From Ktedonobacterales bacterium (GTDB lineage Bacteria; Chloroflexota; Ktedonobacteria; Ktedonobacterales; Ktedonobacteraceae), in NCBI GenBank assembly GCA_027451525.1, contig DAIDJF010000005.1, positions 53,574 through 117,573 of the forward strand: DNA of 64,000 nt, written 5' to 3'. Below, in pieces: positions 1-8,377 of this stretch. A program made the position numbers and the translations under genes. The notes under the pieces are model-generated. The model made no database searches and was not told the origin of the DNA. It was given only the letters and a program-made list of their open reading frames with translations. The number at the start of each line of letters is the position of its first letter. The first letter of the stretch is position 1.

Positions 1-88
1 GATAGAGAGTCGAGCGGCTGACGCGCAGATAGGACATTGCTTCTTTGAATGTCAGCAGGGTATCGTCTTGAATCATTTGCACAACCAT
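1..88 (-). CDS. Excisionase/MerR-type helix-turn-helix protein (N-terminal fragment)
   Basis: The first 29 codons of a gene that continues beyond the left edge. The start ATG (86-88, complement) is preceded by AAGGAG at a spacing of 7. The visible part reads LTFKEAMSYLRVSRSTLY after a short lead, which is the pattern of the single-domain excisionase/MerR-like HTH family (HTH_17), where a conserved S-R-x-T-L-Y lies in the recognition helix. Such proteins bind DNA as small regulators, as recombination directionality factors or as HTH adaptors of larger proteins. Which one this is cannot be told from the fragment. No integrase or attachment site is visible. Confidence 0.75.
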   Translation of the reverse strand, partial: MVVQMIQDDTLLTFKEAMSYLRVSRSTLY

Positions 89-153
89 GAGTTTTCTCCT
101 TAGAAATAGTATGTGATAAAGGCTAAAGAAACGACTATGATAGTTGCTGAGTA

Positions 154-169
154 TGTATCGGTAGATACA
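154..169. promoter_or_regulatory. Short palindrome upstream of the HTH gene
   Basis: TGTATC-GGTA-GATACA is a 16-bp interrupted palindrome, 66 bp upstream of the start of the leftward HTH gene. It could be an operator for that regulator, but short palindromes occur by chance in AT-rich spacers. Nothing else was recognised in 89-301. Confidence 0.25.
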
Positions 170-301
170 AATAAATGTCTCATTGCATGTTATAGTAACC
201 TATGGTGAGGTGCTTTCCTGTTAAGGAACAGTTGTGATCTGGTTAAGTTCTGTCATCTGTTGTTACGATATTCATCACCATGTATCTTTGAGCCAGTGCT
301 A

Positions 302-1189
302 TTACCATTCCTGACTCAGTAATAGATCAAGTTCATCCTCGGAACATGAGACGGGAAAGATGGTCATGCCAGTGATAGAGGCCAGGTAATGAATCTGACT
401 GCTGTTGTCTGGTGTTGCCATTGCGACTGTCAAGCAATGATTATTGCGACCGACAGGGGCGCAACGTAGTTCTTGCGCAATGCGATATGAAATAACATGT
501 CTCAGTCGTGCAGAGAGCTTGGGAGGCAGGTGCATAAATGGGACGCGCGATGATGGGCGTGGGGCAGCGATATTATCGTTTTCTAAATCAGAGGGCAAGG
601 GTTGTCTCGTATATGCATGTAGAAGCGTGTGCGGTAACACGGGCCGTAAAACGAAAGTGCGCGCCTCTCTACTTGCCGCGTGTATAATCTGCTCGACGGT
701 TGTCTCTGGCGTTGTCGCTGTTCCCATGCCAAACTGTACGAGGGTGTCGTTGCGGAGCGGTGGAACAACGGTTTCCGCTTGAAGCAGGCTCACACTTTGA
801 TAGATCCGTTCAAGAATGCTGACAAGGCTATGCTGATCGACGGCTGGGAAGAGAATGGCGGCTGCAATATCCTGCTGTGCCAGGATTTCATCATCTGTAC
901 GAATAACGCGCCGCACATTTACAAGTAGCTGCTCAAGGAAGCCCGGCATACTATGCTGGCGTCTCTCTTGTTCCTTATAGGATGTCAGGGATGGGTAGGC
1001 GCGTTGAGAGGCATGCAAAAGTAACATGCTAAACGGTGTGGTTTCCGTTATGTATGATTGTAGACGAGCGTATAACTGCGTATAGAGTTGCTGAGGGATG
1101 GGAACATGCTGACCGGTATCTGGCTCTACCTCTTCTTGTGTCAATAGCAGGCAATCGCAGAGTGAAGTGGATTGCTCACTATAGAGCAT
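302..1189 (-). CDS. Degenerate GGDEF-like protein with C-terminal MshEN (GspE N-terminal) domain
   Basis: A 295-residue protein if it starts at 1189, where GGAGAG lies 5 nt upstream; an upstream in-frame ATG at 1213 has a poorer site. Residues about 40-200 resemble a diguanylate-cyclase fold (R-x-D-D-E-I-L then a hydrophobic strand), but the GGDEF signature is replaced by DIAAAI, so catalysis is unlikely. Residues about 220-292 match the MshEN/T2SSE_N domain: PPKLSARL, a middle L-T-V-A-M-A-T-P, and I-T-G-M-T-I-F-P-V near the end. MshEN domains of known ATPases bind c-di-GMP. The combination suggests a non-catalytic nucleotide-sensing regulator; the partner is unknown. Confidence 0.65.
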   Translation of the reverse strand: MLYSEQSTSLCDCLLLTQEEVEPDTGQHVPIPQQLYTQLYARLQSYITETTPFSMLLLHASQRAYPSLTSYKEQERRQHSMPGFLEQLLVNVRRVIRTDDEILAQQDIAAAILFPAVDQHSLVSILERIYQSVSLLQAETVVPPLRNDTLVQFGMGTATTPETTVEQIIHAASREARTFVLRPVLPHTLLHAYTRQPLPSDLENDNIAAPRPSSRVPFMHLPPKLSARLRHVISYRIAQELRCAPVGRNNHCLTVAMATPDNSSQIHYLASITGMTIFPVSCSEDELDLLLSQEW

Positions 1190-1222
1190 GGGTTCTCTCC
1201 GTATTTGATGCATCTGAGTAAC

Positions 1223-1267
1223 GCGGTGTTTTCATATCACAACCCCATTGATTTTGTGTAACACCGC
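1223..1267 (-). repeat. Inverted repeat in the leader of the GGDEF/MshEN gene
   Basis: GCGGTGTT (1223-1230) and AACACCGC (1260-1267) are a perfect 8-bp inverted repeat with a 29-nt spacer, just upstream of the ribosome binding site of the leftward gene starting at 1189. It may be an operator or a leader hairpin. I could not match it to the c-di-GMP-I riboswitch core. Confidence 0.3.
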
Positions 1268-1435
1268 CCTCCTTTCGTACATGAGTTCCTTTAAAAGCAC
1301 GCTGGGATATGGCTTGAAAGAAATTTCTGGGAATGTATCATCATGCACTAAGTATACCTAGCAAAAGAGAAGATGTAGATGTAATAGCTGTTACGAATTG
1401 GTTGAGAAGCTCGCTTTTGGGTTGAGAGGCAGAGC

Positions 1436-1494
1436 TTTTTGCAATACTATAGTGTTAGATACTGGACCATCATGCCGCCATAGTATTGCAAAAA
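1436..1494 (-). terminator. 15-bp inverted repeat downstream of the response regulator
   Basis: Positions 1436-1450 (TTTTTGCAATACTAT) and 1480-1494 are a perfect 15-bp inverted repeat separated by 29 nt. It lies 18 bp beyond the stop of the leftward regulator (1512) and ends in a T run on that strand, so a terminator is the simplest reading. The low GC of the stem and long loop are atypical. The rest of 1268-1511 shows no gene. Confidence 0.45.
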
Positions 1495-1511
1495 TTGCCG
1501 AAAGAAAACGG

Positions 1512-2210
1512 TCATTGTTCGACAGGTGCCTGCGTGGAGAAGGTATAGCCGACACCGGGAACCGTCATCAAAAATTGTGGATTATTTGGATCAGGCTCGA
1601 TTTTTTGCCGTAAGTGACGAATATGTGTTTTGACGAGTCCAGAGTCGCCCGCGTCATCATAGCCCCACACGCGCTCAATAATCATGTCGGTCGTGAGGAC
1701 CTGCCCCGTGTGTGTGATGAGGAGATGTAAGAGACGGCTCTCGGTCGGTGTCAGACGTACTTTTGTGCCTTCGCGCAAGACCTCGTGGCGCATTGCATCT
1801 AATGTAATCGGACCAACGGTGACCGATGAAGCTGTTGCTGTATTGCGCGTGGCGGAAGAACGGCGCATGACAGCCTTGATACGAGCCATGAGTTGACGCG
1901 GGCTGAATGGTTTGCGCAAATAGTCGTCAGCACCCATTTCTAGTCCACGAATCTCATCGTCCTCGCGATCATGCGCGGTGAGAATCAAAACCATCGAGTT
2001 TGTTTCGCTGCGCATCTGGCGGCATACTTCAAAGCCATCTAATTTAGGCATTTGCACGTCAAGGATGACGAGGTCCGGCAACGTCTCACGCCATCGTTTT
2101 ACGGCTTGTTCGCCATCAAATGCTCGCACGACATCATATCCGTGCCCTTTAAGAAAATAACTTAATAAATCTACCATGTCGCGGTCGTCATCCGCCACCA
2201 GAATTTTCAC
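1512..2210 (-). CDS. OmpR/PhoB-family response regulator
   Basis: A 232-residue two-domain regulator. The receiver domain (1-120) has the acidic pair D8/D9, phosphoacceptor D51 in LVILDVQMP, T78 and K100 in RKPF. A winged-helix DNA-binding domain (about 130-228) ends with the usual LRQKIEPDP and VPGVGYTF segments. The start is GTG at 2210 with AGGAGG 8 nt upstream. No histidine kinase is adjacent on this strand, so the cognate kinase is either the one at 3796 or lies elsewhere. It is expected to activate or repress transcription when phosphorylated. Confidence 0.93.
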   Translation of the reverse strand: MKILVADDDRDMVDLLSYFLKGHGYDVVRAFDGEQAVKRWRETLPDLVILDVQMPKLDGFEVCRQMRSETNSMVLILTAHDREDDEIRGLEMGADDYLRKPFSPRQLMARIKAVMRRSSATRNTATASSVTVGPITLDAMRHEVLREGTKVRLTPTESRLLHLLITHTGQVLTTDMIIERVWGYDDAGDSGLVKTHIRHLRQKIEPDPNNPQFLMTVPGVGYTFSTQAPVEQ

Positions 2211-2546
2211 TCGTGGTTCCTCCTACAGACCTGCTGATAATACAAATATTTCCCTATGTATATGTATTTGCTTAAACAAAAATGCTCCTTCTTCATCCGC
2301 ATCCTCATCAGTAGTAACGCTATGAGAAGAGTGCGGTAACATCATGACACAATTTGGGCTATAAATAGCTATTGTTCCAGATTGTCACAACATGGGGACA
2401 TCAGGCATATTAATATCTATTGGTATCATCGTCATGTTGATAAAAATTATTCAGCTTTTCAATCATTTGCTTCCCGTTCAAGAAGAGAAATTGGTTTCTT
2501 TCTTTACCGCTCTTTTACTTTTGCTGCGTACACTCAACAACGTAGC

Positions 2547-2579
2547 GATGTTGTGCTTCTACTCTAGAAGCACAACATC
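2547..2579 (+). promoter_or_regulatory. Strong hairpin upstream of the REC/OmpR/kinase operon
   Basis: GATGTTGTGCTTCT (2547-2560), loop ACTCT and AGAAGCACAACATC (2566-2579) form a perfect 14-bp stem, 84 nt before the start at 2664. There is no T run right after it, so it is not a classical terminator. It may be a leader structure or a dyad operator. The remainder of the 2211-2663 spacer carries the divergent start regions; I saw no convincing -35/-10 pair and no gene there. Confidence 0.4.
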
Positions 2580-2663
2580 ATGCATAACTGCATGTGACGC
2601 TTCTCTGACGAGAACGTATTCGCCCTTTTCTCTTCGACAGGTATCGAATTGCGAGGAGCTTCT

Positions 2664-3068
2664 ATGTTATACTACCACAAGGCATTCTCTGAAGGTTTCT
2701 TTCGTTTCCCAAAGGTGATCTTACTGGTGGTAAAGGATGAAAAAATCGGTGCCTTTCTTCTCCGCGTGCTCAAGGGAGAGAAGCGATACCATGTCATTCT
2801 TGTTACGCATGAGCAACAGGCCATGAGTGTGATCCAGGAGGTACAGCCCGATCTTTTTATTCTTGACTATGGGCTGGCTGAGAAAAATGGCTGGTTATTC
2901 TACAATCGGCTCCATGCCACAAAAGGTTTAGAAGATGTCCCTGCTATATTGAGCACTATCAGCACCCGCTTTTCTTCTCCTCATGTCAAGGACGCGGCTT
3001 TAAGGGACTACGACGAACCATCAGAGGTGGAAAGCTTCCTTCATACTATTCAGGAGGTGCTTACATGA
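2664..3068 (+). CDS. Stand-alone receiver-domain protein
   Basis: A 134-residue single-domain protein. The ATG at 2664 has GAGGAG 5 nt upstream, so an upstream in-frame TTG was rejected. It shows a receiver fold: KVILLVVKDE (D25/E26 acidic site) and PDLFILDYG with phosphoacceptor D68. The usual conserved Lys near the C-terminus is not evident, so switching may be altered. Its stop overlaps the next start as ATGA (3065-3068), which indicates translational coupling with the OmpR regulator and kinase. A phosphorelay or phosphate-sink role in this three-gene system is plausible. Confidence 0.8.
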   Translation: MLYYHKAFSEGFFRFPKVILLVVKDEKIGAFLLRVLKGEKRYHVILVTHEQQAMSVIQEVQPDLFILDYGLAEKNGWLFYNRLHATKGLEDVPAILSTISTRFSSPHVKDAALRDYDEPSEVESFLHTIQEVLT

Positions 3069-3799
3069 TAAAAAGCATAGAGGTGCCGATGAAGAAGCAG
3101 ATACTAATCGTTGAGGATGAAAAACAAATTTTACAGTTTCTCCAACGTGGATTGACGTACAAAGGTTTTGCTGTGTTGACTGCCGCAACCGGCGAAGAGG
3201 CCCTTTCGATAGCCGTTGCCGCTAAACCCGATCTAATTTTGCTTGATGTGCTGTTGCCTGATTTTAGTGGTCTTGATGTATGTCGTTCGCTCCGTTTTGC
3301 CGACATGGGAGCCTTGCCTATTTTGATGCTCACAGCGAAAGATGAACGTACGGATAAAATTCTGGGCCTGGAGAGTGGAGCGGATGATTATATTACCAAG
3401 CCATTCGATTTTGAAGAATTGGTGGCGCGTATTCGTGCAGCTCTACGTCGCGTTGAACGAATACGGCACCGCTCAGGCAAAATAGCCATAGGTGATCTCG
3501 TGATTGATACAGACCTGCGCCATGTCTGGCGAGCGGATGTGCAGATTGCTCTAACAAAGCGTGAATATGACCTGCTTGAACTTTTGGTGTTGCATGCCAA
3601 TCACGTTTTGACAAAGGAACGGATTTTCGAGCAGATCTGGGGATACGATAATGAAGCTGGCCTTGAAATCATCAAGGTGTACATCAACACACTACGCTCC
3701 AAGTTAAATGCGGGCGGTAAACCAGATTTGATCTACGCCGTGCGTGGCGTTGGCTATATGCTCAAACAAGAAGTGCGGGAAGAAGGGCGAGAAAGATGA
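3065..3799 (+). CDS. OmpR-family response regulator
   Basis: A 244-residue receiver plus winged-helix regulator. D17, E18 and D19 make the acidic patch (IVEDEK), D61 is the phosphoacceptor (LILLDVLLP) and K112 the conserved lysine (TKPF). The C-terminal half carries the OmpR/PhoB DNA-binding domain (LTKREYDLLELL, INTLRSKL, VRGVGYML). The start overlaps the preceding receiver gene (ATGA); an internal ATG at 3089 is an alternative. Its end overlaps the kinase start by ATGA at 3796-3799. It is the output component of the kinase encoded next. Confidence 0.94.
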   Translation: MIKSIEVPMKKQILIVEDEKQILQFLQRGLTYKGFAVLTAATGEEALSIAVAAKPDLILLDVLLPDFSGLDVCRSLRFADMGALPILMLTAKDERTDKILGLESGADDYITKPFDFEELVARIRAALRRVERIRHRSGKIAIGDLVIDTDLRHVWRADVQIALTKREYDLLELLVLHANHVLTKERIFEQIWGYDNEAGLEIIKVYINTLRSKLNAGGKPDLIYAVRGVGYMLKQEVREEGRER

Positions 3800-5319
3800 G
3801 CGTGCGAGGGATACCTCTCAAGCTATTTCCTGCTAGAAAATATCCTCCGTCATTACGTGTGAGATTAGCACTCTGGAATGTCCTCATTTTTATTTTGACC
3901 TTTCTTATTCTTGGAGGCATCGTTTATAGTGTTGTAACTTACAACCTGCAAGCGAGTTTGGATAAGCGCCTGATGACGCAGGGAGAGAAATTACAAGCCA
4001 TTACGCGCATCTGGCTCCTGGACGGCCATGCGGTAGACAGCGCACTTTTTACACAACTGGCTCGAAGTATGCAGCAGAATGAGTTTACGACCGATGATCT
4101 CTATATTAAGCTCTTCGATGTGAAGACTGGGCGGCCATTGCAGTATTCTCCCAATTTGCAGCAGAGCCGCATTCGCTATAAACAGAGCGATTTTCAGGCC
4201 GCTGTTCATGGACAACAGGTGATTACGACGTACTATGATAGAAGTGGTAGTGCGGTACGAGTGCTGACGATGCCCTTGCTGGATATTACGCATCACACTA
4301 TTGCGATTGCCCAAATTGGTCGCTCTCTTGCTAGCATACGTCAGGTCCAGGTTCTGCTTGCTATTGTCCTGTGTGTGGGAGGCGCGTGCGCGATTCTCCT
4401 TCTGTATGGTATGAACCTGATTTTGACCAAGAGGGAAGTCCAGCCTTTAAGCCAACTCAGTGCGGAAATGCGTAATTTAAGTGTGGGGGAATTAGGCGTC
4501 CGTTTAGAGGCCAGGCAGCGCATACGCGAAGTGCAACTGCTAACAGAGGCCTTTAATCAAATGTCGCAGCGTTTGGAGGCCAGTTTTACGTTACAAAGGA
4601 ACTTTGTTGCCGATGTTTCTCACGAGTTGCGGACCCCTTTGACTGCTCTGCGCGGTCAGATAGATGTTTTCCTGATGAATCCTGATCTAGAGAGCGGCAT
4701 TCGTCAGGATGTGCAACAGATACGAGGGGAACTGGTGCGCCTCTCCCATCTGGTCGATAATTTGTTGGCTATGGCGCGTGTGGAAACAGGAATATTGCCA
4801 GAGATATCTGAAGAGCATGTTGAGCGTGTTGAACTGGACTTACTACTGGTGGAAGTCACACGGCAAGCGAAGTTTCTCAGCCAGGAAGTCACCGTGGAAT
4901 TAGGGCAGTTGCAGCAGGTTCTGGTGATGGGCGAGAGGGATGCCCTCAAGCAAATGCTTCTCAACATCGTCGATAACGCTTTGGCTTATACTCCTCCGGG
5001 TGGAAAGGTGTTTATGGAGGTGGCAGAGGCGGTTGATTTGCCTTTGATCCTCCAAGAGCAACAGCGGACTATGCAGACGTCCTGGGCCGTGATTCATATT
5101 CGTGACACGGGTCAAGGTATTGCCCCCTCCGATCTGCCGCATATCTTTGAACGCCATTACCGTGCGGCTCGGACGAAGGTACGCGGGACACTGGGCGCTG
5201 GTATTGGACTCTCGTTGGCCCGTCTGATTGCCCAGGCTCATCAAGGAGAGATTACCGTCGAAAGCGAAGTTATGCAAGGCTCGTGTTTTCATGTTTGGTT
5301 GCCACTTTCCCAAGCGTGA
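3796..5319 (+). CDS. Membrane sensor histidine kinase
   Basis: A 507-residue HisKA/HATPase_c kinase. TM1 is at about 28-50 and TM2 at about 183-206, framing an extracytoplasmic sensor domain of about 130 residues without a recognisable ligand motif. A HAMP linker follows (about 207-262), then HisKA with phospho-acceptor H276 in DVSHELRTPL. The ATPase domain has N box N390/N394, the G1 box DTGQGI (D437) and G2 box GAGIGLSLA. It is translationally coupled to the upstream regulator (ATGA overlap), so the three genes form one signalling operon. The stimulus is unknown. Confidence 0.93.
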   Translation: MSVRGIPLKLFPARKYPPSLRVRLALWNVLIFILTFLILGGIVYSVVTYNLQASLDKRLMTQGEKLQAITRIWLLDGHAVDSALFTQLARSMQQNEFTTDDLYIKLFDVKTGRPLQYSPNLQQSRIRYKQSDFQAAVHGQQVITTYYDRSGSAVRVLTMPLLDITHHTIAIAQIGRSLASIRQVQVLLAIVLCVGGACAILLLYGMNLILTKREVQPLSQLSAEMRNLSVGELGVRLEARQRIREVQLLTEAFNQMSQRLEASFTLQRNFVADVSHELRTPLTALRGQIDVFLMNPDLESGIRQDVQQIRGELVRLSHLVDNLLAMARVETGILPEISEEHVERVELDLLLVEVTRQAKFLSQEVTVELGQLQQVLVMGERDALKQMLLNIVDNALAYTPPGGKVFMEVAEAVDLPLILQEQQRTMQTSWAVIHIRDTGQGIAPSDLPHIFERHYRAARTKVRGTLGAGIGLSLARLIAQAHQGEITVESEVMQGSCFHVWLPLSQA

Positions 5320-5336
5320 AGAAGAGAGTGCCTTCT

Positions 5337-5942
5337 TTATGCTTCTGCTAAAAGTTTTGTCTGCAAGGCCGCTCGTAGTAGCGGCCTCGCGCGCTGAAAA
5401 TGCGTCTTGGCCGTCGCTTCTGGAATACCAATGAGACGCCCAATTGCTGAGAAAGATAGTTGCGTCATGTAGCGCAAGGTAACCACCTGTTGATAGCGCT
5501 GCGGCAAGATTGCAATGGCTTCTTTCACGAGGTGCTGCAACTCCCGATGTTCCAGTTGTTCTTCGGGTAAAAGCGCGGGATCAGGAATTAAAAGCAAGGC
5601 ATTCTCTTCCTCAATGTGTTCTAAGACAGAAAGAGAAATGCACTGCTTGCGACGAGTTGCATCGATAACTTTGTGGCGTGTGACTTGCCAGAGCCAGGAT
5701 TTGAGTGAATACTCTTGATGGAGCGATGGTAGAGAGAGATAGAGTTGCACCAATACCTGCTGTAAGACATCGCAAGATAGATCGTAGTCCCCCAGACAAG
5801 AGGTAATGTACTGAAACAAACTGGGATAATAACGACCGACAAGCACTTCAAAAGCTCGCTCGTTGCCCGAAAATGTGTGTTGAACTAAGTGCCCATCGGA
5901 GAGATGGCACAAAAAGTCATCTTCTTTCTGCAATATCTGCAT
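5337..5942 (-). CDS. ECF-type RNA polymerase sigma factor
   Basis: A 201-residue sigma-70 family protein with region 2 (about 20-95, SGNERAFEVLVGRYYPSLFQYI and LKSWLWQVTRHKVIDATRR) and region 4 (about 135-192, LPQRYQQVVTLRYMTQLSFSAIGRLIGIPEATAKTHFQRA split over the segment). The start codon has AGGAGG at a good distance. The gene converges on the kinase at 3796 with 17 bp between stops. No anti-sigma factor gene is adjacent, so its control is not apparent; some ECF groups are regulated transcriptionally or by fused domains. Confidence 0.9.
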   Translation of the reverse strand: MQILQKEDDFLCHLSDGHLVQHTFSGNERAFEVLVGRYYPSLFQYITSCLGDYDLSCDVLQQVLVQLYLSLPSLHQEYSLKSWLWQVTRHKVIDATRRKQCISLSVLEHIEEENALLLIPDPALLPEEQLEHRELQHLVKEAIAILPQRYQQVVTLRYMTQLSFSAIGRLIGIPEATAKTHFQRARPLLRAALQTKLLAEA

Positions 5943-6124
5943 AGTTGGTTCCTCCTTTGAAACAACTCATCCATTGGCCTCTATCCAGTAAAGCCGCTGG
6001 ATATCCAATGCTTATCGTGCCCGTTTGTGAGAAGAAATGTACTTCTTTGTTATTTATTGTAGATAGTTGGGGTAAAAAAATGGTAAAGGGAGGTCGAGCG
6101 TCATTGGACGACGGCTGAGTGGCA

Positions 6125-6166
6125 AAAAAGCATAGGATATGCTATGCTTTTTGTTATAAATATAAT
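6125..6166 (+). promoter_or_regulatory. Palindrome overlapping a probable cdd promoter
   Basis: AAAAAGCATAG (6125-6135), spacer GATATG and CTATGCTTTTT (6142-6152) form a perfect 11-bp dyad. A consensus TATAAT lies at 6161-6166, placing the -35 region inside the dyad and the start site near 6173, 45 nt before cdd. That geometry fits a repressor operator. A bidirectional terminator is less likely because the flanking genes diverge. Confidence 0.45.
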
Positions 6167-6217
6167 TAGGAACACATGTGACGGCAGGAAAAAGTAAAGC
6201 TGAAAGAGGGAATGCTT

Positions 6218-6604
6218 ATGGAACGAGAAACATTACTGGCGAAAGCGCGTGAAGTGGCTCTCCGTGCTCACTGTACCTACTCGCATTTTCGCGTGGGGGC
6301 CGCGCTCGTGGCAGGTGGTCAGCTTTTTGTGGGGGTCAACATCGAAATTTCTAGCTATGGTTTGACGTTATGTGCCGAGCGTGCCGCGCTTGCTGCCGCC
6401 TTTACGGCCGGAGCGGGTCCCGTTACCCATCTTGCCGTTGCCTGTATCGATACACCCGCTGATGCCCCTCTGCGTGATCGCACTCCGTGTGGCGCATGCC
6501 GCCAATGGATTGCTGACCTCGCACCTGATGCCGTGATTTTTATTGATGGAGCCGACCGCGACTTCTCTATCAGTGATCTATTACCCTATGCATTTGGCCT
6601 ATAG
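6218..6604 (+). CDS. cdd: Cytidine deaminase
   Basis: A 128-residue protein, typical of homotetrameric cytidine deaminases that convert cytidine or deoxycytidine to uridine for pyrimidine salvage. The zinc site is complete: C52 and E54 in CAER, then C91 and C94 in PCGAC. The substrate-binding segment SHFRVGAAL and NIEISSYGLT are present. I chose ATG 6218 because AGAGGG at 6205-6210 is 7 nt upstream; an in-frame ATG at 6212 would leave only 1 nt. The gene stands alone in its transcription unit. Confidence 0.93.
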   Translation: MERETLLAKAREVALRAHCTYSHFRVGAALVAGGQLFVGVNIEISSYGLTLCAERAALAAAFTAGAGPVTHLAVACIDTPADAPLRDRTPCGACRQWIADLAPDAVIFIDGADRDFSISDLLPYAFGL

Positions 6605-6951
6605 ATCTCTGTGCTATACTGTGTCGTTTTCCCCTTGACAGAACTTGATGACGTTGTGTACGCTATGATTCCAAAGCATTTTACTCCGTAGCGCGATCCA
6701 TACGCGAGTGTATCACTCAGAGGTGCTAGTATGCGCGCACGCGCTTCTGCGCATGGCTTACCATTTGTCTCTGTCTATGCGTCCTTTGTAAACGGATGCG
6801 TTTTTGACATGTGCGCTGATACCTTTTCCTTTCTCTCTTCTTTCTGCTCAAGGCAGTATTCCCTGCTTTGATGTGTCCTTGTAGGCTTATTGTTCTTGAG
6901 TTCCATAAGCATATTCAAGAAAAGACTATCATCATTGAGAAGGAGTATGGC
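6605..6951. other. Intergenic region without recognised gene
   Basis: This 347-bp spacer between cdd and the ligase gene has no ORF I believe. A TTGACA at 6635 is followed by TATGAT only after 23 nt, too far for sigma70. The GC-rich ATGCGC...GCGCAT segment at about 6731-6754 could form a weak hairpin. Confidence 0.5.
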
Positions 6952-8076
6952 ATGACATCCCCTTTTACGCTTGGTGTTGAAGAGGAATTCCAAACGGTAG
7001 ATCAGCAGACAGGTCAACTTGTATCCAAGATCAATGCTATTATGGAAAAAGGCATCCCAATCCTGGGTGATAAAATCAAGCCGGAGATGCTCCAACCGAC
7101 TATTGAAGTTATCACTGATATCTGCCCCGATATTGCTGCACTACGCACAGAATTATCCTCACTAACCGAAACAGTTGCTCATCTGGTCGCCTCCGAAGGT
7201 CTGGCTCTAGTTAGCGCGGGCACTCACCCTAGCTCACACTGGAAAGATCAGCAACGGACAAGGAATGATCGCTACGATGAACTCGACGAAGAGTATCGCG
7301 ATGTAAGTCGCTCCATTCTGATCTTCGCGATCCACATCCATGTTGGCCTTGAAAGCTATGAGCTTGCAATACCGCTGATGAATCAATTGCGCACGTGGCT
7401 TCCTCACTTGCTGGCTCTCTCTTCCAATTCGCCTTTCTGGTTAGGGCGTTTTTCGGGCCTCAAGTCCTATCGTTCGATTGTCTGGAAGCGCTTCCCGCGC
7501 TCCGGTGTACCTGACGTGTTCGCTTCGACTGCTGAATTTGATCAGTTTGTGCAGACGCTGATCAAAACTGGCTGCATTGACAATGGCAAACGCATCTGGT
7601 GGGATATGCGACCGCATCCCTTCTTCAAAACTCTGGAATTTCGTATCTGTGATATGCCGCCCACGATAGAGGATGCCATCTCACTTGCCGCTCTCTGTCA
7701 AGCACTCATCGCCAAATATTCCTGGATGCACAAGCACAACCTGATGACGCCCGTGCTGCCGCGCCCACTGATCGATGAAAACAAGTGGCGTGCCTCGCGC
7801 TATGGCCTGGATGCCCAGATCGTGGATTTTACGCAGAATCGCACGGTCGCAATGCGCGACTCCATTAGCGACCTGCTGGACTTTGTGGATGATGTGGCCG
7901 ATGATCTGGGTTCGCGCAACGAACTGAAGCGCATTCGTACCCTGCTCGCTGATCCTATTGGCTCAGGAGCCGATCATCAGATTGCTATCTATCAGGAGAC
8001 TGGAAGCCTGCAAGCCGTCACACACTACCTGATGCAAAAAACGATGACGGGCCTGACAGCCAGCCCCGCGCATTAA
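6952..8076 (+). CDS. ybdK: YbdK-family carboxylate-amine ligase (glutamate-cysteine ligase type 2 family)
   Basis: A 374-residue ATP-grasp-like GCS2 family enzyme. The start at 6952 follows GAGAAGGAG by 6 nt; longer upstream readings lack such a site. Diagnostic segments are GVEEEFQ near the N-terminus, HIHVG in place of the usual CHVHVG, and DMRPHPFFKTLEFRICDM. E. coli YbdK has weak gamma-glutamylcysteine ligase activity, and related enzymes join amino acids to other amines, so the true substrate is open. It sits in its own unit, without a glutathione or mycothiol pathway gene next to it. Confidence 0.88.
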   Translation: MTSPFTLGVEEEFQTVDQQTGQLVSKINAIMEKGIPILGDKIKPEMLQPTIEVITDICPDIAALRTELSSLTETVAHLVASEGLALVSAGTHPSSHWKDQQRTRNDRYDELDEEYRDVSRSILIFAIHIHVGLESYELAIPLMNQLRTWLPHLLALSSNSPFWLGRFSGLKSYRSIVWKRFPRSGVPDVFASTAEFDQFVQTLIKTGCIDNGKRIWWDMRPHPFFKTLEFRICDMPPTIEDAISLAALCQALIAKYSWMHKHNLMTPVLPRPLIDENKWRASRYGLDAQIVDFTQNRTVAMRDSISDLLDFVDDVADDLGSRNELKRIRTLLADPIGSGADHQIAIYQETGSLQAVTHYLMQKTMTGLTASPAH

Positions 8077-8122
8077 GCGGCAAAACACTGGCCTGTCTCT
8101 ACCTCATAATAGCTGCATAGCG

Positions 8123-8152
8123 GCCCATCTCATGCATAGACATAAGATGGGC
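8123..8152 (+). terminator. Candidate hairpin after the ligase gene
   Basis: GCCCATCT (8123-8130) and AGATGGGC (8145-8152) form a perfect 8-bp stem with a 14-nt loop, 46 nt after the ligase stop. No clear T run follows, so intrinsic termination is uncertain. Confidence 0.4.
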
Positions 8153-8239
8153 TGTCGTCAAGCCTTCACTTTTGTCGCAATAAAAACTATAAAGGTCATT
8201 TTTCAACTCTTCCTCACGGCTGTCTTACCTTTTTCTAAC

Positions 8240-8268
8240 TTGACAATATCCGTATTTTTTTGTATAAT
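8240..8268 (+). promoter_or_regulatory. Perfect-consensus sigma70 promoter for the small repeat protein
   Basis: TTGACA (8240-8245), a 17-nt spacer and TATAAT (8263-8268) match the housekeeping consensus at all twelve positions. The predicted start near 8275 gives a leader of about 100 nt before the gene at 8378. This is the strongest promoter I see in the window. Confidence 0.85.
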
Positions 8269-8377
8269 TGTATCGTGTTACGATATAAGTGGATGCTTCA
8301 GTTGTTTTGTAAATCACCTTGTACTATCAAATACATGTATGTAGCTGTATGTAATATTGAGAGAAAGGAGTCCCTCT

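Noticed and set aside
1..301. Integrated element boundary suggested by the excisionase-type HTH
   Set aside because: No integrase, tRNA gene or direct repeat is visible; many chromosomal regulators share this HTH.
6635..6669. TTGACA followed by TATGAT upstream of the ligase gene
   Set aside because: The spacer is 23 nt, too long for sigma70.
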